A DNA stretch of 64,000 nucleotides from assembly GCA_945872795.1 (NCBI GenBank), contig CAMCAZ010000003.1, positions 1 through 64,000 of the forward strand, in the 5' to 3' direction. The translations under genes and the position numbers were made by a program. This stretch comes from Chryseobacterium gleum. GTDB taxonomy: Bacteria > Bacteroidota > Bacteroidia > Flavobacteriales_F > PHOS-HE28. A model generated the notes under the pieces. The model was given only the letters and a program-made list of their open reading frames with translations. It was not told the origin of the DNA and ran no database searches. This document shows, piece by piece, positions 44,783-54,420 of the stretch; the first letter of the stretch is position 1, and every line of letters starts with the position of its first letter.

Positions 44783-45679
44783 CTACCATCCGTTCGTAAG
44801 GAAGGCCCACACCTCGGGGTCGGCATCCGCCGTGCGTATCCCGTTCGCTAGCGTGGTCCTGCGATCGGCCTTGGAAGCCGACGCCTTTTCCGCCACCCCG
44901 GAGATGTTCACCGCCGACATGTTGCGGGAGAGCTCCTCCTTGCTGACCGATCGGATGGCCTCCTCCTCCAGTTGTTCATGCACCATATCATCGGCAGCGG
45001 CCACCTCGTCCTTTTCACGGACCACGACCTTGCGTTCATCCAGGTCGATATCCGCCACTTCGGACTCATACACATCCGAACGGGCATTGTCCGTGACCAT
45101 GGCGGGTTCCACCGCTGGAGCACCTGTGGACAGGCGGGCATTGCCTTCCTCGCGCAGGTCCTCTGATGCCGGCGTTGCCTGCTGATCGCTCAGGCCGGGG
45201 CTCACCTCCAGCTCCGCCGCTTTGGGGGCGGCGGGGACACGTTCCACCACCTTGGTCACTTGTTTCACTTCAGCCACCTGCTGCTGAGCACCAGGGACCA
45301 TGGTGGTGGCGAACCAGACACCCAGTCCCACCAGCACGGCCAGCCCACCGAAGGCCATGGCCGGGCGCCAGAAACCATCCGCCTCGCGGACCTGGAACAG
45401 CGCCGCCACACTGTTCAGCCAGATGCGCCACTGCGGTTGTTGCTGCGCGCGGAAAGCCTCGAGGACAGCTCCGCGCACGCGCTCGTCCGCGCTGATCTCC
45501 ATTCGCTCCGGCTCATCTTTCCGCACATGGCGGAGCAGGGAGCGCATGGTCTCGTACTCCTCGCGCCCGCTCACATGGCGGAGCACGAACGCTCGTTCCT
45601 CCGGCAGCAGCTCATCGAAGGAGCGCTCGCTGAGGAGATGCTCTATATCCTCGGGGTCATATCGTTCGTGCCGTTCCAT
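44783..45679 (-). CDS. Putative anti-sigma factor-like membrane protein
   Basis: 298 residues. An N-terminal cytoplasmic helical region (about 1-95; DELLPEERAFVLRHVSGREEYETMRSLL) is followed by one membrane helix (about 107-128, FGGLAVLVGLGVWFATTMV) and a long acidic, low-complexity periplasmic part. It overlaps the upstream ECF sigma gene by 23 nt, so the pair is translationally coupled. The topology fits an anti-sigma factor, although no zinc-binding HxxxCxxC motif is seen. The identification is by context. Confidence 0.75.
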   Translation of the reverse strand: MERHERYDPEDIEHLLSERSFDELLPEERAFVLRHVSGREEYETMRSLLRHVRKDEPERMEISADERVRGAVLEAFRAQQQPQWRIWLNSVAALFQVREADGFWRPAMAFGGLAVLVGLGVWFATTMVPGAQQQVAEVKQVTKVVERVPAAPKAAELEVSPGLSDQQATPASEDLREEGNARLSTGAPAVEPAMVTDNARSDVYESEVADIDLDERKVVVREKDEVAAADDMVHEQLEEEAIRSVSKEELSRNMSAVNISGVAEKASASKADRRTTLANGIRTADADPEVWAFLTNGW

Positions 45680-46265
45680 GGTCGTTCAGGGCATTGGGGT
45701 CGAATTCCTTCAGGCGCTCGGCCAGTTTCTTCAACGTGTAGAAGATCCGCGATTTCACGGTTCCCTCGGAACAGCCGAAGGCCGCGGCGATCTCCTTGAT
45801 GGCCAACTCCTCATGGAAGCGCATGATGAAGGTGGCCTTGTGATCGGGGTCCAGGCGGTCCAGCTCAGCGTCCAGTCGGTCGCGGAACAGTTCACGGTCC
45901 ACCTCCACGCCGTTCTGGGCCTCCACACGGTCGGGGGCCGCACGCATCTCCATGGCCGCCACACGCACCACCTCCTCATGGCGGTAGGCGTTCTTGCACA
46001 TGTTATTGGCCACGCTGAACAACCAGGTCTGGAAAGGCCGTGACGGGTCGTAGCTCGCGGGGCGCTGGGCCAGTTTGGTGAACAGGTCCTGCATGTGGTC
46101 GCGGGCCAATTCGCGGTCCTGCCACAACATCCGGTGGAAGTAGTTCAGCAGCCGGTGGTGGTAGCGGTCGTACAGCGCAGCGAAGGCCCGCTCCTCGCCA
46201 CGCACCACCAGCTCCATGAGCCGCTCGTCGCTCATCCGGTCGAACTCCTTGCTGAACGGTCGCAT
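45657..46265 (-). CDS. ECF-type RNA polymerase sigma factor
   Basis: 202 residues. Region 2 (about 20-90): ALYDRYHHRLLNYFHRML ... DHMQDLFTKLA ... PFQTWLFSVANNMCKNAYR. Region 4 (about 130-185): LDPDHKATFIMRFHEELAIKEIAAAFGCSEGTVKSRIFYTLKKL. ATG 46265 lies 4 nt after the stop of the upstream secreted-protein gene, so the three genes form one unit. The frame is open to 46289, but that start would overlap the previous gene. Confidence 0.93.
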   Translation of the reverse strand: MRPFSKEFDRMSDERLMELVVRGEERAFAALYDRYHHRLLNYFHRMLWQDRELARDHMQDLFTKLAQRPASYDPSRPFQTWLFSVANNMCKNAYRHEEVVRVAAMEMRAAPDRVEAQNGVEVDRELFRDRLDAELDRLDPDHKATFIMRFHEELAIKEIAAAFGCSEGTVKSRIFYTLKKLAERLKEFDPNALNDHGTARTI

Positions 46266-46269
46266 GGGC

Positions 46270-47382
46270 TCAGTGTTGGAGAATACCACTGCGGTACAGG
46301 CGGTCCATGGCCTTCAGTTCCACGCCCAGGGTGCGCAGCGAACGTTCCATACGGGCCATGCCGGCCTCGTCGTTCAGGCTGCGGTAATGCTTCAGCAGCA
46401 CCGAGGCAGGGATCAGGTAGTTCTGCGACAGGGGTCCCGCATCGGTCGCCTTGTTCATGGCAGACCAGCGGACCTCCAGGTCCTTGATGTTCTCACACGG
46501 CGTGCGGGAGAAGCGGAAAGCGATACCGGTCACGTACAGGTGCGGCCTCCACGTCGGATCGATGCGATCGCCCAAGGCCATGGAGAGGAAGAGCGGCCGG
46601 GCAGAAGCGGTCGACAGCGCGGCGATGAAGGTCCCGGAAGTGGTGGGAGCGACGCCTTGGGCACCGGCCTCGGTCCAGATCCGGGTCCGGTAGACGCGAT
46701 CATCGAGCAGCCGCTCATCCACCACCAGCACATCGCGCCGCTTGTTGGTCGCGGACTGCAGGGCCCACGCCGGGTAGGCGTCCATTTCCCCGGCGGTGAT
46801 CAGGATGCCGTTCTTGTCCACGGAGGCCAGCAGGTCCTCGGCCACGCGCCAAAGGCCGGGGGCCACCAGACCGCGCGACCGCAGGTCCGTGCTCCACTTC
46901 GCCAAGGCCGCCTGGTCTCCGCGCTGTGCGGCAGCGGCCAGTTGCGGGCCGATCAGTTCGGTGCGGCTCCGTTCGCGTTGCGCAGCAAGGTCCAGATGTC
47001 CCAGTGCTTCAGGGCTTGGGAAGGCCAGGTAGTAGCTGGCCATGTGCACATCGAAGCCGTCAGGGTCCTGGGCGGCAAACTGGTCACGCAGGTCCACCAG
47101 GCGCTGTCGGGTGCTTGAAGGCAGGGTGCCTTTGCCCTGCACAAGGGCCGTGTTGCGCTCGCTGCGGAACGCATCCAGACCGACCCTGGTGCCCGGAGCA
47201 TTGAAAAGGAGGTCACGGGTTCCGGTGCTCGCACCGACCAGCTCGGTGGACCAACCGCCCTGATACCCATCGAGCACCTGTGCGCCGCGCTGCTGTGGTG
47301 CGGCGGAGGGCGCAGCGGTTTGAGCGCCGCAGAGCAGCGGTACCATCCCAAAGAACCAACCAACGATCCGTAGTGCCTTCAT
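46270..47382 (-). CDS. Secreted protein, function unknown
   Basis: 370 residues. Signal peptide (IVGWFFGMVPLLCGAQ). A central segment (KNGILITAGEMDAYPAWALQ ... RRDVLVVDERLL) resembles the soluble C-terminal part of DUF2723-type membrane proteins, where a similar ILFTNGDxDTFPLWYLQ stretch occurs; this similarity is from memory and needs a profile search. First gene of the unit with an ECF sigma factor and its putative anti-sigma partner. Confidence 0.7.
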   Translation of the reverse strand: MKALRIVGWFFGMVPLLCGAQTAAPSAAPQQRGAQVLDGYQGGWSTELVGASTGTRDLLFNAPGTRVGLDAFRSERNTALVQGKGTLPSSTRQRLVDLRDQFAAQDPDGFDVHMASYYLAFPSPEALGHLDLAAQRERSRTELIGPQLAAAAQRGDQAALAKWSTDLRSRGLVAPGLWRVAEDLLASVDKNGILITAGEMDAYPAWALQSATNKRRDVLVVDERLLDDRVYRTRIWTEAGAQGVAPTTSGTFIAALSTASARPLFLSMALGDRIDPTWRPHLYVTGIAFRFSRTPCENIKDLEVRWSAMNKATDAGPLSQNYLIPASVLLKHYRSLNDEAGMARMERSLRTLGVELKAMDRLYRSGILQH

Positions 47383-47443
47383 TTTTGCTTGATCCGAACA
47401 CCCGTACACGCAACCCTCACAAAGGTTCGATCGCAGGGTGGCC

Positions 47444-47451
47444 TACCTTTG
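47444..47451 (+). promoter_or_regulatory. Bacteroidota -7 box for the DUF493 gene
   Basis: TACCTTTG, exact consensus, 12 nt before ATG 47464, which predicts a short leader. Confidence 0.6.
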
Positions 47452-47463
47452 TAAAGGAAAACC

Positions 47464-47739
47464 ATGCTGAGCGAGGAAGCAAAGAACCGACTTCGGGATC
47501 GGCTTGATGAGGTGCATCAGTGGCCCTCGGTCTACATGTTCAAGTTCGTGCTCGAACCCAGCGAGGAAAGGCTCCAGGCCGTGCTGGACCTGTTCCCTGC
47601 CGAGAGTGAAGTACTGCGGCGCTATTCCACCGGCGGCAAATTCGTGAGCCTCACCATACGCGAAGTGATGATGAACGCTGATGACGTCGTTGCCCGCTAT
47701 GACCTTGCTTCGGTGATCAAAGGGGTGATCGTGCTATAG
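47464..47739 (+). CDS. DUF493 family protein (YbeD-like)
   Basis: 91 residues, ACT-like alpha/beta fold. PSVYMFKFVLEPSEERLQAVLDLFP and GKFVSLTIREVMMNADDVVARY are characteristic. Function unknown across the family. The stop is 3 nt before the next ATG, so it is probably transcribed with the following two genes. Confidence 0.85.
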   Translation: MLSEEAKNRLRDRLDEVHQWPSVYMFKFVLEPSEERLQAVLDLFPAESEVLRRYSTGGKFVSLTIREVMMNADDVVARYDLASVIKGVIVL

Positions 47740-47742
47740 CCC

Positions 47743-48123
47743 ATGGACCTGGAGACCATCCGTACCGCCCTCATCATCACTTTGTCCATCCTGGCGGTCG
47801 TGGTGGCCCTGCGGAAGTTCAAACGATCGGTCCTGGCCAAGGACATGCCGGCCGTGCTTCATGCGGAACTGCTCGCCTTGGAACTGGTGTACCATCCCGC
47901 CCGGATCTTCGTTGAGGTGAAGGTGCCCGACACACAACAGATCCAGTTCAACCTGCTCGATGCCTCGCATACGGTGCTGCATCCGTGGAACGCCGTGAAC
48001 TTCCTCAGTGGCCGCCATTCCCTGGAACTGCTTCTTCCCGAACAAGCGGACGGGACTTATTTCCTGGAGATGCGGACGGACACGCAACGAACGGTGCGCC
48101 AATTCCGTCTTCAACGGCAATGA
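47743..48123 (+). CDS. Single-pass membrane protein, function unknown
   Basis: 126 residues. One N-terminal membrane helix (about 8-24, ALIITLSILAVVVAL), then a beta-rich domain of about 80 residues (ARIFVEVKVPDTQQIQFNLLD; TYFLEMRTD). Translationally coupled to the next gene (ATGA at 48120-48123). No family recognised. Confidence 0.7.
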   Translation: MDLETIRTALIITLSILAVVVALRKFKRSVLAKDMPAVLHAELLALELVYHPARIFVEVKVPDTQQIQFNLLDASHTVLHPWNAVNFLSGRHSLELLLPEQADGTYFLEMRTDTQRTVRQFRLQRQ

Positions 48124-48785
48124 GAACCATCGTCCCGGTCGCACTCTGGATATGTGGCCTTTCCCTCACCGCAACTGCGCAGGACCGCAAGCGACTGCCG
48201 GACGTGTCCACCACCATCAAGGGTGACCTGGCCCTTCCGATCCCGCTGAACAACCCGCTCTTCAGCAGCGTCACCGAGACCGTGGGCATGTTGGGTGCCA
48301 CCATCCAGTTCCCCATCTACAAAGGCCTGGGGGCAGGAGTGGGGGCGAACATGTCCTGGTTCGCGATCGAGGAACGGGCCCTGGCACCCGTCATCACCAG
48401 CGGCGAGATCCGCCGGGCGCATTACTACGGCAAGGTCCAGTACGAACGCTACACCGGCGAACGCACCTTCTACGAGCTGCATGGGAGATTGGGAGTGGCC
48501 AGCTACGTCTACGAATGTGCAAGCTGCCCGGATGAAGCCCCTGCCAGCGTGTTCCATTGGGGCGCCGGCGTGGGCTACTACCTGCATGCCACGGATAACC
48601 TGGCGTTCGGCCTCACCATGACGTACGAGATGGACAATACGCGGTTCTCCGCATCGGACCTTGGGCTGGAGAGTTTTCCGGGCAGGCGGGAGGTGGCGGA
48701 GGATGCCAACTACCAGTCCCTGATCTTCGGCATGACCTTCAGTACCCGGTTGCGTCGTTCTCCGGACAATGACATGGGCTGGTAA
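48120..48785 (+). CDS. Outer-membrane beta-barrel-like protein
   Basis: 221 residues. Signal peptide (VPVALWICGLSLTATAQ). The mature part alternates amphipathic strands with aromatic residues and Gly-rich turns (KGLGAGVGANMSWFAI; YYGKVQYERYTG; WGAGVGYYLHATDNLAFGLTMTYEM; YQSLIFGMTFSTRL), typical of small outer-membrane barrels of the OmpW/porin-like kind in Bacteroidota. Two cysteines (ECASC) may form a disulfide. A terminator follows. Confidence 0.75.
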   Translation: MRTIVPVALWICGLSLTATAQDRKRLPDVSTTIKGDLALPIPLNNPLFSSVTETVGMLGATIQFPIYKGLGAGVGANMSWFAIEERALAPVITSGEIRRAHYYGKVQYERYTGERTFYELHGRLGVASYVYECASCPDEAPASVFHWGAGVGYYLHATDNLAFGLTMTYEMDNTRFSASDLGLESFPGRREVAEDANYQSLIFGMTFSTRLRRSPDNDMGW

Positions 48786-48810
48786 GGCCCGACCTACAGG
48801 CATCAACGAC

Positions 48811-48834
48811 AAAAGCCCGGCGGACCGGGCTTTT
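48811..48834. terminator. Bidirectional terminator between the barrel gene and clpC
   Basis: Perfect 10-bp stem (48811-48820 with 48825-48834, 4-nt loop) with an A run on one side and a T run on the other. It lies between convergent genes and can serve both strands. Confidence 0.88.
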
Positions 48835-48857
48835 GCGTGTCTATGAGGTAGCGTGAA

Positions 48858-51470
48858 CTACTCGGTCTCCGCAGCGGGGGGCAGCTCCTTGCTCTCGCCA
48901 TCGGCCTTGCCCACCTTCTTCTTGCCCTTGGTCACCTTGATGGTGACGTCCGTACGGTCCTTGTTCAGGCCCACCACCAGCTTGTCACCTTCCTCCACGG
49001 CCTGATTGATGATCTCCTCGGCCATCGGGTCCTCGATGAACTTCTGGATGGCACGCTTCAGGGGGCGTGCACCGAACTTCTCGTCGTAGCCCTTCTCGCC
49101 CAGGAAGTCCTTCGCCTCATCGGTGAGCTTCAGGTCGTAGCCCAGCTCATTGATGCGCTTGTAGAGGTGTCCCAGTTCGATGTCGATGATCTTGTGGATG
49201 TCCTCGCGCTTCAGGCTGTTGAACATGATGATGTCGTCGATCCTGTTCAGGAACTCCGGGGCAAAGGCCTTCTTCAGGGCCTTCTCCACCACGCCGCGGT
49301 TGCTGTCGTCCTGGCCGGCCGCCTTGGCCGATGTGCCGAACCCGACGCCCTTGCCGAAGTCGCTCAGGTCACGTGCCCCGATGTTGGAGGTCATGATGAT
49401 GATCGAGTTCTTGAAGTCGATGTGACGGCCCAGGCTGTCGGTCATCTTGCCATCGTCCAGGGCCTGCAGCAGCAGGTTGAACACATCCGGGTGCGCCTTC
49501 TCGATCTCGTCGAGCAGGATGATGGAGTAGGGGCGGCGACGCACCTTCTCGGTGAGCTGCCCACCTTCCTCATACCCCACGTAGCCGGGAGGCGCCCCGA
49601 TCAAGCGGCTCACGGAGAACTTCTCCATGTACTCGCTCATATCGATCCGGATCAGGGCATCATCGGTGTCGAACAGGTAACGCGCCAACTCCTTGGCCAG
49701 CTGCGTCTTACCAACGCCGGTGGGGCCAAGGAAGATGAAGCTGCCGATGGGGCGGTTGGGGTCCTTAAGGCCTGCACGATTGCGCTGGATGGCCTTGACC
49801 ACCTTGCCCACGGCCTCTTCCTGACCGATGACCTTGCCGCTCATCTCCTCCTTCATGCGACGCAGCTTGCCGCTTTCCTTCTCGGCGATGCGCGTCACGG
49901 GGATACCGCTCATCATGGCCACCACTTCGGCCACGTTCTCCTCGGTCACCGTGGTGCGGTTGCTCTTGCTTTCCTCCTCCCACTGTTTCTTGGCGCGCTC
50001 CAGTTCCTCCAGCAACTGCCGCTCCTTGTCGCGGAGCTTGGCGGCCTCCTCGTAGCGCTGGCTGCGCACCACCTTGTTCTTCTCTTCCTTGATGTCCTCG
50101 ATCTTCTGCTCCACGTCGAGGATCGCCTTGGGCACCACGATGTTGCTGATGTGCACGCGGCTGCCGGATTCGTCCATCGCGTCGATGGCCTTGTCGGGCA
50201 GGTGGCGGTCGGTGATGTAGCGGTTGGTCAGCTTCACACAGGCGTCGATCGCCTCCGGGGTGAAGTTCACGTTGTGGTGATCCTCGTATTTCTCCTTGAT
50301 GTTATTGAGGATCTGGATGGTCTCGTCCACCGAAGTGGGTTCCACCAACACCTTCTGGAAGCGGCGCTCCAAGGCACCGTCCTTCTCGATGTACTGACGG
50401 TACTCATCCAGGGTGGTGGCACCGATGCACTGGATCTCACCACGCGCAAGGGCGGGCTTGAACATGTTGCTCGCATCCAATGATCCGCTGGCACCTCCGG
50501 CGCCCACGATGGTATGGATCTCGTCGATGAAGAGGATCACGTCCGGGCTGTTCTCCAGCTCGTTCATCACCGCCTTCATGCGCTCCTCGAACTGCCCGCG
50601 GTACTTGGTGCCGGCCACCAGGGAGGCGATGTCCAGGGCCACGATGCGCTTGCCGAAGAGCACGCGGCTCACCTTGCGCTGGATGATGCGCAGGGCCAGG
50701 CCCTCCGCAATGGCGCTCTTGCCCACACCGGGTTCCCCGATGAGCACCGGGTTGTTCTTCTTGCGGCGGGAGAGGATCTGGCTTACCCGCTCGATCTCCT
50801 TTTCACGTCCGACGATGGGGTCCAACTTGCCCTCCTCGGCCATCTTGGTGAGATCGCGCCCGAAATTGTCCAGCACGGGGGTCTTGCTCTTGCTGTCGCC
50901 CTGCTTGCGCTGACCGCCACCCCCGCCAGCTGCGAAGCTGCCGCTGTCATCATCATCATCTTCCGTGCCCTGCGGGCCCTGGGCCTTGGGCGGTTTGCTG
51001 CTGGTGTAAGGTTCGCCGCCCACGCCGCCGTCGGCCAGGATGGCGTCCACCTCGTGCTTCACGTTGTCATAGTCCACGCGGAACTTGTGCAGCGTGCGGG
51101 TGGCGAGGTTGTCCTCGTCCTTCAGCATGCTCAGCAGCAGGTGCTCGGTGTCGATCTGTGCGCTCTTGAACAGCTTGGCCTCGAGGAAGGTGATCTTCAG
51201 CATCTTCTCTGCCTGCTTCACCAGCGTGATCTTGTCCTTGTCCGGTGGGCGCATGGCGCTGGCGGGCTCCATGGAACCTTCCACGACCTTGCGCAGCTCG
51301 TCGAGGTCCACATCCAGTCGGTGCAAGATCTTCACGGCATTCCCCTCACCCTCGCGGATGAGGCCGAGCAGGATGTGTTCGATGCCGATGTAGTTGTGAC
51401 CCAAGCGCAGGGCCTCCTCGCGACTGAAGGTGATGACGTCGCGGACCCGGGGTGAGAATTTGGCGTCCAT
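48858..51470 (-). CDS. clpC: ATP-dependent Clp protease ATP-binding subunit ClpC
   Basis: 870 residues. AAA+ unfoldase that feeds proteins to ClpP. Two Clp_N repeats (about 5-150; FSREEALRLGHNYIGIEHILLGL), a Gly-rich linker (about 165-185), ATPase D1 (GEPGVGKSAIAEGLA), a UVR/coiled-coil middle region (VRSQRYEEAAKLRDKERQLLEELE), ATPase D2 (GPTGVGKTQLAKELA) and a C-terminal ClpB_D2-small domain. The acidic, Ser/Lys-rich tail ends ELPPAAETE. The middle region marks ClpC rather than ClpB. Divergent from gyrA. Confidence 0.96.
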   Translation of the reverse strand: MDAKFSPRVRDVITFSREEALRLGHNYIGIEHILLGLIREGEGNAVKILHRLDVDLDELRKVVEGSMEPASAMRPPDKDKITLVKQAEKMLKITFLEAKLFKSAQIDTEHLLLSMLKDEDNLATRTLHKFRVDYDNVKHEVDAILADGGVGGEPYTSSKPPKAQGPQGTEDDDDDSGSFAAGGGGGQRKQGDSKSKTPVLDNFGRDLTKMAEEGKLDPIVGREKEIERVSQILSRRKKNNPVLIGEPGVGKSAIAEGLALRIIQRKVSRVLFGKRIVALDIASLVAGTKYRGQFEERMKAVMNELENSPDVILFIDEIHTIVGAGGASGSLDASNMFKPALARGEIQCIGATTLDEYRQYIEKDGALERRFQKVLVEPTSVDETIQILNNIKEKYEDHHNVNFTPEAIDACVKLTNRYITDRHLPDKAIDAMDESGSRVHISNIVVPKAILDVEQKIEDIKEEKNKVVRSQRYEEAAKLRDKERQLLEELERAKKQWEEESKSNRTTVTEENVAEVVAMMSGIPVTRIAEKESGKLRRMKEEMSGKVIGQEEAVGKVVKAIQRNRAGLKDPNRPIGSFIFLGPTGVGKTQLAKELARYLFDTDDALIRIDMSEYMEKFSVSRLIGAPPGYVGYEEGGQLTEKVRRRPYSIILLDEIEKAHPDVFNLLLQALDDGKMTDSLGRHIDFKNSIIIMTSNIGARDLSDFGKGVGFGTSAKAAGQDDSNRGVVEKALKKAFAPEFLNRIDDIIMFNSLKREDIHKIIDIELGHLYKRINELGYDLKLTDEAKDFLGEKGYDEKFGARPLKRAIQKFIEDPMAEEIINQAVEEGDKLVVGLNKDRTDVTIKVTKGKKKVGKADGESKELPPAAETE

Positions 51471-51525
51471 TCTGGATCGTTGGGGGTTCGTATGCAATGG
51501 TGCTACCGATGGTGTCTCGCTCTTG

Positions 51526-51533
51526 CGAAGTTA
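51526..51533 (-). promoter_or_regulatory. Bacteroidota -7 box for clpC
   Basis: TAACTTCG on the minus strand, 55 nt before ATG 51470, in the clpC-gyrA divergent gap. Confidence 0.5.
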
Positions 51534-51662
51534 GCCTTCAGAACAGCGGGGGCAAGCTATTCAACGCCCCTGCGAGCGACCTGTTCCCGGACTTCGCATT
51601 TATCCACAGTTCCGTGTGCGTCTGTGAATAAGTTCTAGGTCGTCAGGATCGGCTGATCGGAC

Positions 51663-51670
51663 TACTTTCG
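51663..51670 (+). promoter_or_regulatory. Bacteroidota -7 box for gyrA
   Basis: TACTTTCG, 57 nt before ATG 51728. The 257-nt gap between clpC and gyrA holds these two divergent boxes and no other recognised feature. Confidence 0.5.
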
Positions 51671-51727
51671 GGCTCCCTTTCGGGAGGCCTGTCCAGCAAG
51701 GACCGGGCCAGTGACGAACTGACAGAC

Positions 51728-54397
51728 ATGGCAGAAGGAGAGAAGATCATTCCGATCAACATCGAGAACGAAATGCGCACCGCCTACATCGATTATTCGA
51801 TGTCGGTGATCGTGAGCCGGGCCCTGCCCGACGTGCGCGACGGACTGAAGCCGGTGCACCGCCGCGTGCTTTACGGCATGCAGGACCTGGGGGTGCTCAG
51901 CAACAGGGCCCACAAGAAGAGCGCCCGTATCGTGGGGGAGGTGCTGGGTAAGTACCACCCGCACGGCGATGGCAGTGTCTATGACGCCATGGTCAGGATG
52001 GCACAGGAGTGGAGCCTGCGCTACCCTTTGGTGGACGGGCAGGGAAACTTCGGCAGCATTGACGGGGACAGCCCCGCAGCGATGCGATACACCGAGGCCC
52101 GCCTAAGGAAGATCGCCGAGGAGGTGCTGGCCGACCTGGACAAGGAGACGGTGGACATGCGTCCCAACTTCGATGACACGCTGGAAGAGCCCAGTGTGAT
52201 GCCCACCAAGGTACCGAACCTGCTGGTGAACGGCGCGGCCGGCATCGCGGTCGGCATGGCCACCAACATGCCGCCGCACAACCTCAGCGAGGTGTGCGAC
52301 GCCATCGCGGCCTACATCGAGAACAAGGACATCGACGTGGACGGCCTGATGCAGCACATCAAGGGTCCTGACTTCCCGACCGGCGGCGTGATCCACGGCG
52401 TGGAGGGCATCCGTGAAGCCTACGAGACCGGCCGCGGAAAGCTCGTCCTGCGGGCCGCCTGCCATATTGAAGAGGATGACCGCACCGGTCGCGAGACCAT
52501 CATCTGCACGGAGATCCCCTTCCAGACCAACAAGGCAGTGCAGCTCGTGAAGGGCGTGGCCGACCTGGTGAACGACAAGCGCATCGAAGGCATCAGCGAT
52601 GTCAACGACTACAGCGACCGCACAGGCATCCGCATCGCCTATGAGGTGAAGCGCGAGGCCATGGGTACCGTGGTCCTCAACCAGTTGTTCAAGTACAGTT
52701 CGCTGCAGACCAGCTTCAGCTTCAACAACATCGCCCTGGTCGGTGGCCGACCGGTGTTGCTGGGTCTCAAGGCCATGATCGGCCACTTCGTGGACCACCG
52801 CCTGGACGTGATCGTGCGCCGCACGAAGTTCGACCTGCGCAAGGCCGAGGAGCGCGCCCACATCCTGGAAGGACTGCTCATCGCCCTGGACCACCTGGAC
52901 GCCGTGATCGCCCTGATCCGTGCTAGCCAGACCCCGGACATCGCCCGTGAGGGACTGATGTCCTCCTTCGGCCTGAGCGAGATCCAGGCCAGGGCCATCT
53001 TGGACATGCGTCTGCAGCGCCTCACCGGTCTGGAGCGGGACAAGATCAAGGAGGAGTATGCCGAGCTGATGAAGCTCATCGACTACCTGCGTTCCGTGCT
53101 GGCCGACGAGAACCTGCGGATGCAGATCGTGAAGGACGAGACCTTGGAGATCAAGGAGAAATACGGGGACAAGCGCCGCACGCAGATCGTTTCCAGCAGC
53201 GGCGACATGCGCATGGAGGACCTCATCGCCGACGAAGCGGTGGTGGTCACCATCAGCCACCTGGGCTACATCAAGCGCACCAGCCTCAGCGAGTTCCGGA
53301 CACAGGGCCGGGGAGGGGTCGGCAGCAAGGGCAGCACCACCCGGGACGAGGACTTCCTGGAGCACCTGTTCGTGGCCACCAACCACAACTACCTGCTCAT
53401 CTTCACCCAGAAGGGCCGCTGTTACTGGATGCGGGTCTATGACATCCCCGAGGGCACCCGCCAGAGCAAGGGCCGGGCGATCCAGAACCTGGTGCAGATC
53501 GAGGGCGACGACAAGGTGGTGGCCTACCTGAACGTGACCGACCTGAAGAGCGAGGAGCACCTGAACAACCACTTCGTGGTGCTGTGCACCAAGAAGGGCG
53601 TGATCAAGAAGACCACGCTGGAAGCCTACAGCCGTCCCCGTTCGAACGGTATCATCGCGGTGAACATCCGGGAGAACGACGAACTGCTGGAGGCCAAGTT
53701 GACCACCGGCAAGAGCCACATCATCCTGGCGAGCAGCGATGGACGCGCCGTCCACTTCAACGAACAGGATGTGCGTCCGATGGGCCGCAATGCCAGCGGT
53801 GTGCGAGGCATGAACCTCAGCGGTGGATCCGAGACGAACGAGGTCATCGGCATGATCGCCGTGGACAGCTCCGAACTCCTGACCCGCCAGGTACTGGTGG
53901 TGAGCGAGAAGGGCTACGGCAAGCGCTCGGCCATGCTGGTCCCACGGTCCAGGAAAGCGGAAGGCGAGGGCGAGGGCTCCGAGCCGGAGGAAAAGAGCAA
54001 AGAGGAGCGGATCCTCAACAGCGAGGGCGAGGAGATGGAGTTCGCCTACCGCATGGTGAACCGCGGTGGCAAAGGGGTGAAGACCCTGCAGGTGACGGAC
54101 AAGACCGGCAACCTGATCGCCATCAAGGACGTGAAGGATGATGACCAACTGATGATCATCAACCGCAGCGGCATGACCATCCGAATGGGCTTGGACGAGA
54201 TGCGGGTACTGGGACGTGCCACACAGGGCGTCCGCTTGATCGAACTTCGCAAGAACGACCAGATCGCAGCCGTCGCCAAGGTGGACGGCGCGCTGAAGGA
54301 GGATGATGTGGTGGAGGACGGAACCACGGAAGGTGGCGACGGACCTGCCCCGGATGCGAATGGCACCGAAGTTGATAATGTCACCAACGAGGAATGA
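51728..54397 (+). CDS. gyrA: DNA gyrase subunit A
   Basis: 889 residues. Breaks and rejoins DNA to introduce negative supercoils, with GyrB. Catalytic Tyr121 ([10 protein letters not shown]), and the GyrA-type N-terminus [24 protein letters not shown] in slightly altered form (NIENEMRT). The C-terminal beta-pinwheel has several blades, including a GyrA-box-like [10 protein letters not shown]. The quinolone-determining loop reads [10 protein letters not shown]: residue 82 is Gly where E. coli has Ser83, while the Asp87 equivalent is kept. An acidic Glu/Asp/Thr tail ends the protein. Confidence 0.96.
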   Translation: MAEGEKIIPINIENEMRTAYIDYSMSVIVSRALPDVRDGLKPVHRRVLYGMQDLGVLSNRAHKKSARIVGEVLGKYHPHGDGSVYDAMVRMAQEWSLRYPLVDGQGNFGSIDGDSPAAMRYTEARLRKIAEEVLADLDKETVDMRPNFDDTLEEPSVMPTKVPNLLVNGAAGIAVGMATNMPPHNLSEVCDAIAAYIENKDIDVDGLMQHIKGPDFPTGGVIHGVEGIREAYETGRGKLVLRAACHIEEDDRTGRETIICTEIPFQTNKAVQLVKGVADLVNDKRIEGISDVNDYSDRTGIRIAYEVKREAMGTVVLNQLFKYSSLQTSFSFNNIALVGGRPVLLGLKAMIGHFVDHRLDVIVRRTKFDLRKAEERAHILEGLLIALDHLDAVIALIRASQTPDIAREGLMSSFGLSEIQARAILDMRLQRLTGLERDKIKEEYAELMKLIDYLRSVLADENLRMQIVKDETLEIKEKYGDKRRTQIVSSSGDMRMEDLIADEAVVVTISHLGYIKRTSLSEFRTQGRGGVGSKGSTTRDEDFLEHLFVATNHNYLLIFTQKGRCYWMRVYDIPEGTRQSKGRAIQNLVQIEGDDKVVAYLNVTDLKSEEHLNNHFVVLCTKKGVIKKTTLEAYSRPRSNGIIAVNIRENDELLEAKLTTGKSHIILASSDGRAVHFNEQDVRPMGRNASGVRGMNLSGGSETNEVIGMIAVDSSELLTRQVLVVSEKGYGKRSAMLVPRSRKAEGEGEGSEPEEKSKEERILNSEGEEMEFAYRMVNRGGKGVKTLQVTDKTGNLIAIKDVKDDDQLMIINRSGMTIRMGLDEMRVLGRATQGVRLIELRKNDQIAAVAKVDGALKEDDVVEDGTTEGGDGPAPDANGTEVDNVTNEE

Positions 54398-54420
54398 CCT
54401 CAGATCACTGAACGCACCCC

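Noticed and set aside
49167-50483. Long plus-strand frame opposite clpC
   Set aside because: Antisense shadow of a full-length ClpC; no recognisable domain.
52103-54148. 681-codon minus-strand frame opposite gyrA
   Set aside because: Antisense shadow; low-complexity His/Val/Leu-rich translation and intact GyrA on the other strand.
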